Assembly (NCBI GenBank): GCA_002702655.1
Contig: PABB01000018.1
Span: forward strand, 124,001-188,000
DNA from: Planctomycetaceae bacterium
GTDB taxonomy: Bacteria > Planctomycetota > Planctomycetia > Pirellulales > Lacipirellulaceae
DNA length: 64,000 nt
Direction of reading: 5' to 3'
Shown here: positions 7,846 to 16,615 of the stretch, in pieces
Numbering within the stretch: the stretch's first letter is position 1
Layout: every line of letters begins with the position of its first letter
The notes under the pieces: model-generated
Seen by the model: the letters and a program-made list of their open reading frames with translations, nothing else
Told to the model about the DNA's origin: nothing
The model's database searches: none
Position numbers and translations under genes: made by a program

Positions 7846-9093
7846 ATGAGTCCCCTGCAAATGACCACCCCGTCCTCGTCTTCTGCCGATTCCTCCCGCT
7901 CGCAGGGACCGCTGTCCGCGGGCGACCTGAAGCTGGGCACTCTGGCCGTGCATGCCGGCGAAGCGCGGCAGAAGCCGGGCGACTCGATCACCGATCCGGT
8001 GTTCTGCGCGTCGACGTTTACGTTCGCCGACACGCAAGCGGTGATTGACTACATCGAGCAAGAGCAACCCCGCGAGGAGTACGGCCGCTACGGCAACCCT
8101 GGCGAGCGCGTCGCCGAGCGGAAGCTGGCCGCGCTGGAGAACGCCGAGGACGCCGTGCTGTACGGCAGCGGCATGGCGGCGATCGTCGGTCTGCTGATGG
8201 CCAAGCTCAACGCGGGCGATGAAGTCATTTTCTTTGACGAGTGTTACCACCGCAGTCGCGAGTTCTGCGGGAAGCACCTGTCGCGGTTCGGCGTGACGAC
8301 CCGGCAGGTCAAAACGGGCGACTACGACGCCATGGAAGCCGCGATCACGCCCGCCACCAAGATGCTCATCAGCGAGTCGCCCACCAACCCGCACCTCAGT
8401 TGCATCGACCTGGAGAAGTTCGTCGACATCGGCCAGCGCCACGGCGTGGAAACGCTGATCGACGCGACGCTCGCCACGCCGTACAACCTGCGGCCCATCG
8501 ATGCGGGCGTGGATTACGTACTGCACTCCGCCACGAAATACTTGGGCGGTCACAACGACCTGCTGGCCGGCGTAGTGGTCGGCGGCAAGGAGGCGCTCGA
8601 GCCGGTGCGCAATCTGCGCGGCATCATGGGCGCCATCAATGGCCCGCAGAACGTGTATCTGCTGCTGCGGGGACTGAAGACGTTCGAACTGCGGATGCAG
8701 CGGCACAACGACAACGGAATGCTCGTGGCCGAGTTCCTGGAGAACCACCCCCGAGTCGAGCGCGTCTACTATCCGGGACTCGCGTCGCACCCTTATCACG
8801 AGATTGCTCGCAAGACGATGCGCGGCTACGGCGGCTTGGTGACGTTCCTGCTGAAGGACGCTGACTGGCGGGCCACGGCCGACGTGATCGACGCCGCGAA
8901 GATTCCCCGCATCGCCCCCAGCCTGGGCGGCGTCGAGTCGCTGATCGAGCAGCCGATGGTCATGAGCTACTACAAACTCACCCCGGAAGAACGCCAGACC
9001 TTCGGCATCCCCGACAACATGATCCGCATGGCCTGCGGCATTGAGGACGGCGAGGACCTGGTCGCGGATCTCAGTCAAGCGCTGGACCGCTGA
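7846..9093 (+). CDS. Cys/Met-metabolism PLP-dependent enzyme (cystathionine gamma-synthase type)
   Basis: This 415-residue protein belongs to the fold-type I trans-sulfuration family (cystathionine gamma-synthase, cystathionine lyase, O-acetylhomoserine sulfhydrylase, methionine gamma-lyase). Visible motifs are the YGRYGNPGERVAERKLAALE segment, the YGSGMAAI phosphate-binding stretch, SPTNPHLSCID, and the PLP lysine in SATKYLGGH (Lys231). LGGVESLIEQP near the end is also typical. A second, clearly divergent family member follows at 9622, so the two probably catalyse different steps of Met/Cys conversion. Exact reaction cannot be told from sequence. The first 30 residues are Ser/Pro-rich and unlike the family, so ATG 7861 (MTTPSSS) is an alternative start. 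Confidence 0.82.
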   Translation: MSPLQMTTPSSSSADSSRSQGPLSAGDLKLGTLAVHAGEARQKPGDSITDPVFCASTFTFADTQAVIDYIEQEQPREEYGRYGNPGERVAERKLAALENAEDAVLYGSGMAAIVGLLMAKLNAGDEVIFFDECYHRSREFCGKHLSRFGVTTRQVKTGDYDAMEAAITPATKMLISESPTNPHLSCIDLEKFVDIGQRHGVETLIDATLATPYNLRPIDAGVDYVLHSATKYLGGHNDLLAGVVVGGKEALEPVRNLRGIMGAINGPQNVYLLLRGLKTFELRMQRHNDNGMLVAEFLENHPRVERVYYPGLASHPYHEIARKTMRGYGGLVTFLLKDADWRATADVIDAAKIPRIAPSLGGVESLIEQPMVMSYYKLTPEERQTFGIPDNMIRMACGIEDGEDLVADLSQALDR

Positions 9094-9102
9094 CGCAAGG
9101 GG

Positions 9103-9614
9103 GTGACCGGTTACCAGTTATCGGTGACCAGTGGGGGGAGTAGGCATCCGCCCAGCCGGTTTCACGAGTGAGGCGACTTGGCATGACGCACGAAGATCTG
9201 GAAGTGTGGCGTCAGGGGATCGAGCTTGTCGACGTGGTGTACGACCTGACTCGCAAGTTGCCGGTCGAGGAGCGTTACGGATTGTCGAGTCAACTGCAGC
9301 GGGCGGCCGTTTCGATTCCCGCCAATATCGCCGAAGGCAGCGGCCGCGATACAACAAAGGACTTGCTGCGACACTTGGCAATTGCCCAGGGCTCGTTGGC
9401 CGAGGTACGGACGCTGCTCGTGATCGTCAAGCGGCGAAACTTTGCCCCAACAACTCACGTCGACGATGCGGATGCACGATCAAAGTCGGTCGCTCGCCTG
9501 CTAACCGGCCTGCAGAGATCGTTAAGGAAGAAGTTGAACTCCGAGTAGCTGGGAAGCTACCGCCACTCCCCTTTCCCTTTCACTGGTAACTGGTAACCGA
9601 TCACCGGTAACCAC
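9103..9614. repeat. Imperfect inverted repeats bracketing a four-helix-bundle gene (family 5)
   Basis: The left arm 9103-9133 and right arm 9581-9614 are built of the words ggtaacc, ggtgacc and accagt in opposite orientation and are imperfect reverse complements (about three quarters of positions). They enclose only the four-helix-bundle gene. The unit, about 510 bases, looks like a small mobile or once-mobile cassette set between two paralogous PLP-enzyme genes. Confidence 0.65.
9183..9548 (+). CDS. Four-helix-bundle protein (S23/bIVS-like)
   Basis: The 121-residue protein matches the four-helix-bundle family first met as 23S rRNA intervening-sequence proteins and related to diversity-generating accessory protein Avd. 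Recognisable segments are EDLEVWRQGIELVDVVYDLTRKLP, ERYGLSSQLQRAAVSIPANIAEGSGR and the C-terminal LLTGLQRSLRKK. The helix-three/four junction (RNFAPTTHVDDADARSK) is less typical and might reflect drift. ATG 9183 starts the conserved domain; GTG 9168 is in frame upstream. The function of free-standing members is not known. The gene sits inside an inverted-repeat pair. Confidence 0.82.
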   Translation: MTHEDLEVWRQGIELVDVVYDLTRKLPVEERYGLSSQLQRAAVSIPANIAEGSGRDTTKDLLRHLAIAQGSLAEVRTLLVIVKRRNFAPTTHVDDADARSKSVARLLTGLQRSLRKKLNSE

Positions 9615-9621
9615 CTCCCAA

Positions 9622-10770
9622 ATGCAATTCCGTACCCGCGCCATCCACGTCGGCAACGAGCGCTGCCCCCAGACCGGGGCCGTCGTGCCGCCGATACACG
9701 TTGCGTCGACGTTCGTCCAACCCGGCGCCGGCGATTGGGGCCAGTTCGACTACTCCCGCAGCGGCAATCCTACGCGGGCGGCGCTCGAGACGACGCTGGC
9801 CGACTTGGAGGGCGGCTGCGGGGCGCTGGCGTTTGCCAGCGGTATGGCTGCCACGCACTGCGTCGTGGCGAGTTTGAAAGCGGGCGACCACGTCGTCGCC
9901 GGCAGCGACATTTACGGCGGCACCTACCGGCTGCTGCACAAGGTCGCCAACCGCGCGGGGATCACCGTCACGCTGGCCGATTCGACCGATCTCGCCAAGT
10001 TTGCCGCGGCGTTCACGCCGGCGACGAAGTTGGCCTGGGTCGAGAGCCCCGGCAACCCGCGGATGACGATCACCGATATCGCCGCCTGTGCAAAGATCGC
10101 CCATGACCGGGGCGCACTGCTGGGCGTCGACAGTACGTTTGCCACGCCGGTGCTCACCCGGCCGTTGGAGTTGGGCGCCGACATCGTCATGCACTCGGCG
10201 ACCAAATACATCGGCGGCCACAGCGATTTGCTGGGCGGCGCGTTGGTGATGCGCGATCAGGCGCTGCGCGACGAACTCTACTTCGTGCAAAACGCGACCG
10301 GCGCCGTGATGGGGCCGCTGGAAGCGTTTCTCGCGTCCCGCGGGCTCAAGACGCTGGAACTGCGGGTGCGGGAGCAATGCCGCACGGCGCAACAACTGGC
10401 CGAGTGGCTCGCCGCGCACCCGGCGGTCGAAACCGTGCTGTATCCCGGCCTGCCGACGCACCCGGGCCACGACATTGCCCAGCGGCAAATGAACGGCGGC
10501 TTCGGCGCGATGATGTCGTTCGTCATGCGGGGCGACTTCGCCGCGGCCAAGCGATTTGTCGAATCGACCAAGCTGTTCCAGTTGGCCGTGAGCTTGGGAG
10601 CGGTCGAATCGCTCATCGAGCAACCCGCCAGCATGTCGCATGCTAGCTACGACGCGGCCGATCGCGCGAAGCATGGTATCGTCGACGGCATGATCCGCAT
10701 GTCCGTGGGCTTGGAGGCGTTTGAGGACCTGCGCGACGATCTCCAAGCGGCGTTCGACGCGGCGGGTTGA
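9622..10770 (+). CDS. Trans-sulfuration PLP enzyme (cystathionine gamma-synthase/beta-lyase family)
   Basis: This 382-residue protein is a compact member of the Cys/Met-metabolism PLP family. It shows the N-terminal RAIHVGNERCPQTGAVVPPIH, the FDYSRSGNPTRAALE segment that contacts PLP from the neighbouring subunit, the FASGMAA phosphate-binding turn, ESPGNP, the PLP lysine in SATKYIGGHSD (Lys195) and LGAVESLIEQPASMSH. The SGNPTR and IEQPASMSH forms suit cystathionine gamma-synthase or cystathionine lyase better than the 7846 paralogue does. Length fits the family (about 380-400). It starts 8 bases after the right arm of the repeat cassette at 9103-9614, so its native promoter may have been displaced or supplied by it. 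Confidence 0.87.
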   Translation: MQFRTRAIHVGNERCPQTGAVVPPIHVASTFVQPGAGDWGQFDYSRSGNPTRAALETTLADLEGGCGALAFASGMAATHCVVASLKAGDHVVAGSDIYGGTYRLLHKVANRAGITVTLADSTDLAKFAAAFTPATKLAWVESPGNPRMTITDIAACAKIAHDRGALLGVDSTFATPVLTRPLELGADIVMHSATKYIGGHSDLLGGALVMRDQALRDELYFVQNATGAVMGPLEAFLASRGLKTLELRVREQCRTAQQLAEWLAAHPAVETVLYPGLPTHPGHDIAQRQMNGGFGAMMSFVMRGDFAAAKRFVESTKLFQLAVSLGAVESLIEQPASMSHASYDAADRAKHGIVDGMIRMSVGLEAFEDLRDDLQAAFDAAG

Positions 10771-11069
10771 GCCCACAGTCGAGCGCCGCAATCCGCATTT
10801 AGCACCGCCGCTTGCGACGGTCGCGGGGCAAGTCCCGCGGCGAAATTGCGGGGCGGCGAAGCCGTGTTTCTCCCCCGTCGCAAACTCGCCTTGACGCACC
10901 CCCGCCGATCGAGTCAACTCCGCTCCGCACTCGTCGCGGCAAGAAGCCGCTGCGAGAGGCGCCGGGCGAAAATGGATTTTCGCCTTCGCGACGAAACACC
11001 AATGCCGAGGGCCGGCTCGCCCCGCAACTGAGCCGCACCTTCGACCCGCAGGCAAGGAGGCCTGTCGCG
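10771..11069. other. Gap upstream of the MurE-like gene
   Basis: This 299-base gap is an open frame in continuation with the next gene but has no homology. It ends with a strong ribosome site (aaggagg at 11053-11059). I see no hairpin terminator and no matched promoter. Confidence 0.35.
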
Positions 11070-12530
11070 ATGTCGCAGTCAAACCCGCTCGTCGGCGTAG
11101 CGCTCGACGAACTCTTTGCCGATTTTGGCCGCCGCGGTCCTGGCGGCGTTCGCGTCACCGCATGCACCGCCAACCTGCACGACGTGCAGCCTGGCGACGC
11201 CTTTGTGGCCGTGCTAGGCGACGACACCGACGGCCATGACGACGCTTGCGAAGCGGTCCGCCGCGGCGCGGCGGCGGTCATTTGCGAACGGCCGATCCCC
11301 GTGTTTAACGTGCCCGTGTACAACGTGCCCGATTCACGCGTGGCGTACGGCGAGTTGTGCCAGGCGTTGGTCGATCGACCCTGCGAGCGCGTTCGCGTGA
11401 TCGGCGTGGCCGGCTCGCACGGCAAGAAATCGGTCATCGCCCTGCTGGAATCCATTCTCCGCGCCGCCGACTGCGAAGTGGGCGTGCTCGCCAGCGACCG
11501 CGCCTTCGACGGCATTTCCTACGCTGGCGGTTGGGGCGAAGCGCCCTCGCCGGTGGACGTCGCCTCGCGCTTGGCACGGATCGAAGCCGCCGGTTGCACG
11601 CACGCCATTGTCGAAGCCGGCAGCGTCGCCTTGGCCCAATCGCGTTTGGCGGGCGTTGAGTTCGACGCCGTGTGCGTCACGAACGTAACGGCTCGTCGCC
11701 TCGACCTGCACCAAAGTCCCGAAAACTACCGCAACGCCGAGCATCGCGCGCTGGAGCAACTGTCCGCCGAGGGCGTAGCCGTGCTCAACAGCGACGACGC
11801 GGTTTGCTGCCGCTGGTTGGCCGACTTTGGCGGCCCGTCGCTCACCTACGGCTTTGGCGAGACAGCTCAAATCACCGCAACGATTGTCGAAGAGAATGCC
11901 GGCGAGACCTGGTTTGTGCTGACTGCCGGCGACGATTCGGCCGCCGTGCGAACGACCATCGTCGGACGCGAACACGTGGCCAACTGTTTGGCGGCCGCGA
12001 CCGTGGCGTTGGTGCAGGGCGTCGACCTGCAGAGCATCGCCGCGGGGATCGAAAAAGTCACCAAGCTTCCCGGACGCATGCAACGCGTCGATTGCGGACA
12101 GAACTATCCCGTGTACGTCGATGCGGCGAGCACGCCCGACGGGCTGGCGGCGACGCTGCGAACGGCCCGTTCGCTGGCCGAGCGCCGCGTGATCTGCGTC
12201 CTGGGCGAGCAACTGCCGCGCTCGGCGGCCGAGACGGCAACGCTGTCCAGCGTGCTAAGAAAACTGGCCGACGTGGCGGTCGTCACGAATCGGGCCGCCG
12301 CAGCACTGGGCGTCGAGCACGACCACGCCGACGGCCTGCAAATCGTCGCCGACCGCGGCGAAGCCATTGCCTGGGCCACCGGAATTGCCGGCGAAGGCGA
12401 CGTGGTCGTCGTGGCCGGCAGTGCAGGCCGTCCGCGGTTCGCTTTTGGCGAGCGGGCCGATGCCGACGTCGACGCCGTTCGCCAGTTGCTTTACGCCCGT
12501 CAGTCGCCCGTGTTGCGGCTGGTTGCTTAA
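11070..12530 (+). CDS. MurE-like Mur ligase paralogue with degenerate catalytic motifs
   Basis: The 486-residue protein keeps the three-domain outline of MurE (UDP-MurNAc-tripeptide synthetase). It has the N-terminal region with VQPGDAFVAVLGDDTDGHD, a central region with GREHVANCLAAATVAL, and PGRMQRVD...YVDAASTPDGLAATLRTAR. The active-site motifs have changed. The P-loop is GSHGKKS (residues 115-121) instead of GTxGKTT, and the RDHLDYH segment reads ARRLDLH. The AAK that carries the carbamoylated lysine reads NAE, and the DNPR substrate motif is missing. ATG 11070 follows AAGGAGG by about 10 bases; a longer frame to 10812 exists without homology. It may be inactive as a ligase or act on something else. 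It lies upstream of an orphan MurF-C-like gene and murG. Confidence 0.72.
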   Translation: MSQSNPLVGVALDELFADFGRRGPGGVRVTACTANLHDVQPGDAFVAVLGDDTDGHDDACEAVRRGAAAVICERPIPVFNVPVYNVPDSRVAYGELCQALVDRPCERVRVIGVAGSHGKKSVIALLESILRAADCEVGVLASDRAFDGISYAGGWGEAPSPVDVASRLARIEAAGCTHAIVEAGSVALAQSRLAGVEFDAVCVTNVTARRLDLHQSPENYRNAEHRALEQLSAEGVAVLNSDDAVCCRWLADFGGPSLTYGFGETAQITATIVEENAGETWFVLTAGDDSAAVRTTIVGREHVANCLAAATVALVQGVDLQSIAAGIEKVTKLPGRMQRVDCGQNYPVYVDAASTPDGLAATLRTARSLAERRVICVLGEQLPRSAAETATLSSVLRKLADVAVVTNRAAAALGVEHDHADGLQIVADRGEAIAWATGIAGEGDVVVVAGSAGRPRFAFGERADADVDAVRQLLYARQSPVLRLVA

Positions 12531-12571
12531 CCGCTCATTTTTTCGGCTCCCGCAAGCCACCGAGGATGACC

Positions 12572-13078
12572 ATGTCCACGACACTGTCCATGAAAGCGGC
12601 CCCTGTCAGCGAGTGCGGCACCCGCCGTTCGCTGCGTCCGCGGTTGATGCCGGCGCCTGGCGCCACGTTGCTGGTGGCGCCGCACTCGACGCCGGTCGAG
12701 GCCGAGGCGGCGCTGGAAGCGCTGCGCTCGTTTCGCGCGACCGGCCGCCGCGTCGTGTGGTGCGACGCCAGCGAACTGGCCGATTCGCCGCACGTAGATT
12801 TGCATGCCTGGGGCGCGCGGATCGTCGAAGACGGAGCCGCCGACGCCCTGATCGTCAGCGGCCACGGCGCTCGCGAACTGGCCATGGCCGCCCGCGACGC
12901 GGGATTGGCCGTCGGCCGCGTGGTCGTCTGCAGCGACGATCCCACGGCGCGCAACCTATTGAACGATTCCCTGGTCCCCGGCGACACGGTGTTGGCGCTG
13001 GGCATCAGCAACACCAGCTGTGACAAACTGGCCGAACGACTTGCTTCGCGTTTCGAAGTCGAGTCCGTGGCGGCCTGA
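12572..13078 (+). CDS. Orphan MurF C-terminal-domain-like protein
   Basis: This 168-residue protein follows the MurE-like gene by 41 bases. Its second half (VVVCSDDPTARNLL...LVPGDTVLALGISNTSCDKLAERL) resembles the end of MurF, where residues of the ligase C-terminal domain read L-x2-GDxVLxKGSRxxxME. The first half (SFRATGRRVVWCDASELADS, then DALIVSGHGARELAMAARDAG) also fits a Mur domain-3 Rossmann-like fold. The ATP-binding central domain is lacking. ATG 12572 has GAGG six bases upstream; ATG 12566 is an alternative. I infer a partner of, or relic linked to, the preceding degenerate MurE paralogue. Confidence 0.5.
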   Translation: MSTTLSMKAAPVSECGTRRSLRPRLMPAPGATLLVAPHSTPVEAEAALEALRSFRATGRRVVWCDASELADSPHVDLHAWGARIVEDGAADALIVSGHGARELAMAARDAGLAVGRVVVCSDDPTARNLLNDSLVPGDTVLALGISNTSCDKLAERLASRFEVESVAA

Positions 13079-13097
13079 CGGTGAGAGTGACGAGTTG

Positions 13098-13162
13098 AGA
13101 GGTCAGAGGTCAGGGCTTGAAGCAGACTGAGTCCCCCATTCAAACCCTGACCTCTGACCTCC
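13098..13162. repeat. Paired inverted repeat, family 6 (GGTCAGAGGTCAGGG type)
   Basis: The arms at 13098-13120 and 13140-13162 are 23-base reverse complements with two mismatches and a 19-base loop. It would form a long hairpin just after the MurF-C-like gene and might double as a transcription barrier, but no T-run follows. Confidence 0.85.
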
Positions 13163-13522
13163 AACCTCTGAACTCTCTGCGACAAACCATTGCCAAGTTC
13201 CATCGTTGGTTGGCCGGATTGCGGGGTCTAGCCAACCGCCCTCCCTGGGGTTGGAGCATTGAACTCGCGCACAGGCAGCATCTGGGTCTGCTGCTTGCGC
13301 GGGCGCTTCACGGTGGAGCTTACGTCCGAGCGCCGAGGCGATTCCTCGCGGATCGCCTCGGTAGCTCGGCGGATTCAACCGGCGGTCCTTGCTCGCACTC
13401 CCGGGGCAGGGGCTAGGGAATCTCGACGCTTGCCAGCGCACGCGTCGACGCTCCCACGCCCCTTCCTCGCGGATGCGACATCGACCGCACGGTCTCTCAC
13501 CAAGCCGTGAAGGTTCCCCGCC
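13163..13522. other. Intergenic region upstream of murG
   Basis: These 360 bases carry no gene that I can support. The sequence is GC-rich and has no convincing promoter, riboswitch or repeat beyond the hairpin at its left edge. Confidence 0.35.
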
Positions 13523-14698
13523 ATGTCGACTGCTCACCACGTCTTGTTCGCCGGCGGCGGTACGCCGGGGCACATCTTTCCCGGTCTGGCCGTGGCCGAG
13601 CATCTGCAGCGCCAGATGCCGCACTGCGATATCACGTTTGCCGGCGGCGGCTCGGCGCGCGAGCGGCACGCCGTGCGCTCAGCCGGATTTCACTACACGG
13701 TGATCCCCTCGCAACCGTCGCCGCACAATCCGCTGCAGGCGCTGCGGTTTGTCACCGACAATGTCGCCGGTTATTGCGCAGCGCGGTGGATGTTGCGCGA
13801 ACAACGGGTGTCGATGGTCGTCGGGTTGGGCGGCTTCACCAGCACGGCCATCGTGCGGGCGGCCGCGGCGCGGGGCATTCCGGTGATTCTCATGGAACAG
13901 AACGCCGTGCCCGGGCGGACCACGCGATGGCTGTCGCGGGCCGCCACGCTGGTGTGCGCCGCGTACGAGGAAGTGCGACCGCATCTGCACGTGCAGGCGC
14001 CCGTGACCGTAACCGGCAATCCGGCGCGCATCGCGTTTGAAGAACTGTATCGCCGCGTGCAGCAGCGCAAGGCGACGCGCGGCGACGGCCCCGACCTGTC
14101 GCTGGTGACCGACCAGCCGTATCGCCAACGCCGGTTGGTGGTGCTGGGCGGGGCGGCAGGCGCCCGGTCGCTCAACGAAGCGGTCCCCGCGGCGCTGAAG
14201 AAGCTGGGCGACCGACTGCACGGCTGGCAGGTGATTCACCAGACGGGCGAGGGCCAGTTGCAGGAGACGGAAGCCCGCTACGCCCAGCACGGCGTGCAGG
14301 CGCTGGCCGTCACCTACATCGACGAGATCGCCTCGGTGCTCTTCGCCAGCGATCTGGCCATCAGCCGGGCCGGCGGGATGACGCTGGCCGAGTTGGCCCT
14401 GGCCGGCACTCCGTCGGTGCTGGTGCCGTATCCGCAGGCCATCGACAATCATCAGACGGCCAACGCCAAGGTGTTCACCGCCGCGGGCGCCTGCCGGATG
14501 ATCGACGAATCGTCGCAGACCGGCGCGTTGGACGCCGCGCTGGCGCGCGAGTTGGAGCCGTTGTTGGCCAATCAGCAGATGCGCACCGAAATGACGCGCA
14601 ACATCGGCCGCCTGGCCCGCCCCGACGCCGCCGCCGAAGTGGCCGGCGCGGTCCGCGACCATCTGTGCGGCGGGTTCTCCAGCCGCCTGGCTGCCTAG
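13523..14698 (+). CDS. murG: MurG, UDP-GlcNAc:lipid I GlcNAc transferase
   Basis: This 391-residue membrane-associated glycosyltransferase (GT28) adds GlcNAc to lipid I to make lipid II in peptidoglycan synthesis. It begins with the diagnostic glycine-rich loop FAGGGTPGH (residues 9-17), followed by VVGLGGFTSTAIVRAA and LMEQNAVPG. The C-terminal domain has the UDP-GlcNAc-binding SRAGGMTLAELALAGTPSVLVPYP and DNHQTANA segments. Length is slightly above E. coli MurG (355). With the two Mur-ligase-like genes upstream it suggests a small cell-wall cluster, although other dcw genes are not in view. Confidence 0.93.
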   Translation: MSTAHHVLFAGGGTPGHIFPGLAVAEHLQRQMPHCDITFAGGGSARERHAVRSAGFHYTVIPSQPSPHNPLQALRFVTDNVAGYCAARWMLREQRVSMVVGLGGFTSTAIVRAAAARGIPVILMEQNAVPGRTTRWLSRAATLVCAAYEEVRPHLHVQAPVTVTGNPARIAFEELYRRVQQRKATRGDGPDLSLVTDQPYRQRRLVVLGGAAGARSLNEAVPAALKKLGDRLHGWQVIHQTGEGQLQETEARYAQHGVQALAVTYIDEIASVLFASDLAISRAGGMTLAELALAGTPSVLVPYPQAIDNHQTANAKVFTAAGACRMIDESSQTGALDAALARELEPLLANQQMRTEMTRNIGRLARPDAAAEVAGAVRDHLCGGFSSRLAA

Positions 14699-14963
14699 TT
14701 GCGGTCGGCTGCCTTCCTACGCATCTCCGAGGCGTTGCGGCCGTATCCCGCTGGATTTGCGCGTTCGTGATGCCCTGCTTCGCAATGCGCAGGAACCGGC
14801 CGTCGTTGTGCGCACGGAATGCTCGAAATGTGAAATTCCAGTCGCTCGATTCGGCGGCGATTGCATAAATTAAGGGTGGGTGGAACTGATTTTTGGCGAT
14901 GCCGGAGGCCGTAGCAGGCGTCGCCAGGTTTGCCTGCCGAATTACCGCGCGAGGAGTTTTGCC

Positions 14964-16058
14964 GTGCCGCGAACTGCAAAGTCCAGATCGCTGCTGCGCC
15001 GCCGCAGCCGTGACGGGTTTACCTTGGTCGAGCTGTTGGTCGTGATTGCCATCATCGGCGTGTTGGTTGCGTTGCTCTTGCCGGCGATCCAGGCGGCCCG
15101 CGAAGCGGCCCGCCGCAGTCAGTGCCTCAGCAATCTGCGGCAGATGAGCATCGGGCTGCTGAACTATGAATCGTCCAACGGGTCGTTCCCTTCGGCGTTC
15201 GATTTTCCCGAGGGCGCCAATCCCGCCACGATGAACAACATGGGCCCCAATTGGATCGTGAAGCTGCTGCCGTTCATCGAGCAGCAGCCGCTGTACGATC
15301 AATTCGATCTGACCAAGTACGTGTCGGATCTCGATAACGAAGGACCGCGGACCACCGTTCTCCCGTCGCTGATGTGCGGATCCGATCCGTTCAATCAGCA
15401 GATGCTGGAAATGCCCGGGGTGCGCGGCAGACCATTTATTTGGGCTCGCGGCAACTACGCGGCCAATGCGGGCAACGGGCCGCTGCTGACTGGCGGCAAT
15501 AGCGGCAGAATTGGCATCTACGGCCCCGACTCGCCCGGTTGGAACGACCCGCAGCGCAAGGGCGTGATTGGCCCGAACGTCGGCGCCACGCTGAAGGAAG
15601 TCACCGACGGGCTGACGAATTCAATTCTCGTGGCCGAAGTTCGCGCCGGGATCACCCCCGCCGATCGCCGCGGAACCTGGGCGCTGGGGCAGGCCGGCAG
15701 CAGCGTTTTGTACTGGTATGGCTCCACCGGCGATGCGAACGGTCCCAACAACTGCGATCGAAATTCCGATGACGTCCCCGGCCCCAAGAGCGCTGATCGG
15801 CCGATCATGGACCGCGAATGCATGCCCGATTACACCGGGGACGACTGGGCCGATCAGGCGACCACGCGCAGTGCGCATCCCGGCGGGGTTAACCTGGGCA
15901 TGGCGGACGGCAGCGCCCATTTCGTTTCCGACTCCGTCGACACCGATGGCAGCGCCAGCACGTTCCATACAAATCCGGACGTGCAGTTCAAGATGAGCAC
16001 CTGGGACCGACTGATCGCCAGTTCCGACGGGCAGGTGATTACCGAGTCGCCGTTCTAG
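14964..16058 (+). CDS. DUF1559 pseudopilin-like protein
   Basis: The 364-residue protein carries a prepilin-type leader: basic n-region, then [26 protein letters not shown] at about residues 24-49, cut by a prepilin peptidase after the Gly. The DUF1559 (SBP_bac_10-like) body follows, with QCLSNLRQMSIGLLNYES, LLPFIEQQPLYDQFD, EVTDGLTNSILVAEVRAG and the C-terminal H-x9-DG motif (HPGGVNLGMADGSAHF). Such proteins are expanded in Planctomycetota and their role is not established. The GTG start at 14964 has GAGGAG eight bases upstream, which decides it over earlier in-frame codons. A small lipoprotein gene follows, as in many such loci. Confidence 0.88.
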   Translation: MPRTAKSRSLLRRRSRDGFTLVELLVVIAIIGVLVALLLPAIQAAREAARRSQCLSNLRQMSIGLLNYESSNGSFPSAFDFPEGANPATMNNMGPNWIVKLLPFIEQQPLYDQFDLTKYVSDLDNEGPRTTVLPSLMCGSDPFNQQMLEMPGVRGRPFIWARGNYAANAGNGPLLTGGNSGRIGIYGPDSPGWNDPQRKGVIGPNVGATLKEVTDGLTNSILVAEVRAGITPADRRGTWALGQAGSSVLYWYGSTGDANGPNNCDRNSDDVPGPKSADRPIMDRECMPDYTGDDWADQATTRSAHPGGVNLGMADGSAHFVSDSVDTDGSASTFHTNPDVQFKMSTWDRLIASSDGQVITESPF

Positions 16059-16155
16059 CCTTCGCCGCTCCGTTCGGCGCGTCTCCCCGACCTGTTAGCC
16101 GCGGCCGTTTCGGCTGGCCCGCGGCGTCGTCCTGCAGTTTCACCCTGAGCGACGC

Positions 16156-16557
16156 ATGGCTCGCTATCTGCGAATCGAGATTCTGGCAATTTTCGCCCTG
16201 CTCGCCTGCGGCGGGTGCAGCTCGGGCGACGGCCGGTTGTCCGTCTCGGGGACCGTCGTCGATGCGGCGGGCAACCCCATTGGCAGCGAGAGCAGCGAGA
16301 TTGCCTTTTCGCCGGCCGCCGGCGGAGGCCAGGCGGCATCCGGCATTCTGGAGTCCGACGGGACCTTTACGTTGGCGCCCGATGACAAGGGGCAGGGGGG
16401 CGTGCTGCCGGGCGAATACAAAGTGGTCGTCCGCGTTCGCAAGAGCTACCGCGACCTGACGCTCACCTCGCCGGAGGCGTACGCCGAGGCGGCCACAACG
16501 CCATTGTCAGCGACGGTCGACGCCGACCATACGGAATTCGAGTTCGTGGTCGAGTAG
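16156..16557 (+). CDS. Small lipoprotein with transthyretin/carboxypeptidase-regulatory-like fold
   Basis: This 133-residue protein has a lipoprotein signal peptide (ILAIFALLACGGCSS; lipidation at Cys18 or Cys21). The following beta-rich domain is of the carboxypeptidase-regulatory type often found next to DUF1559 genes: VSGTVVDAAGNPIG, then FSPAAGGGQAASGILESDGTFTL and GGVLPGEYKVVVRVRKSYR. The GEYKV strand and GTF turn are typical. It follows the DUF1559 gene by 97 bases and is probably co-transcribed. A matching pair occurs at 54226/55275. Function unknown. Confidence 0.75.
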   Translation: MARYLRIEILAIFALLACGGCSSGDGRLSVSGTVVDAAGNPIGSESSEIAFSPAAGGGQAASGILESDGTFTLAPDDKGQGGVLPGEYKVVVRVRKSYRDLTLTSPEAYAEAATTPLSATVDADHTEFEFVVE

Positions 16558-16615
16558 GGCGGCGTGTCGGCGTCGCGGCGCCAGCGACCAGCACGGTTGG
16601 CCCAAGCAGGCTCTC

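Noticed and set aside
13163-13522. Short open frames before murG
   Set aside because: No start with a ribosome site, no homology and Arg/Ser-rich translation typical of noncoding GC-rich DNA.
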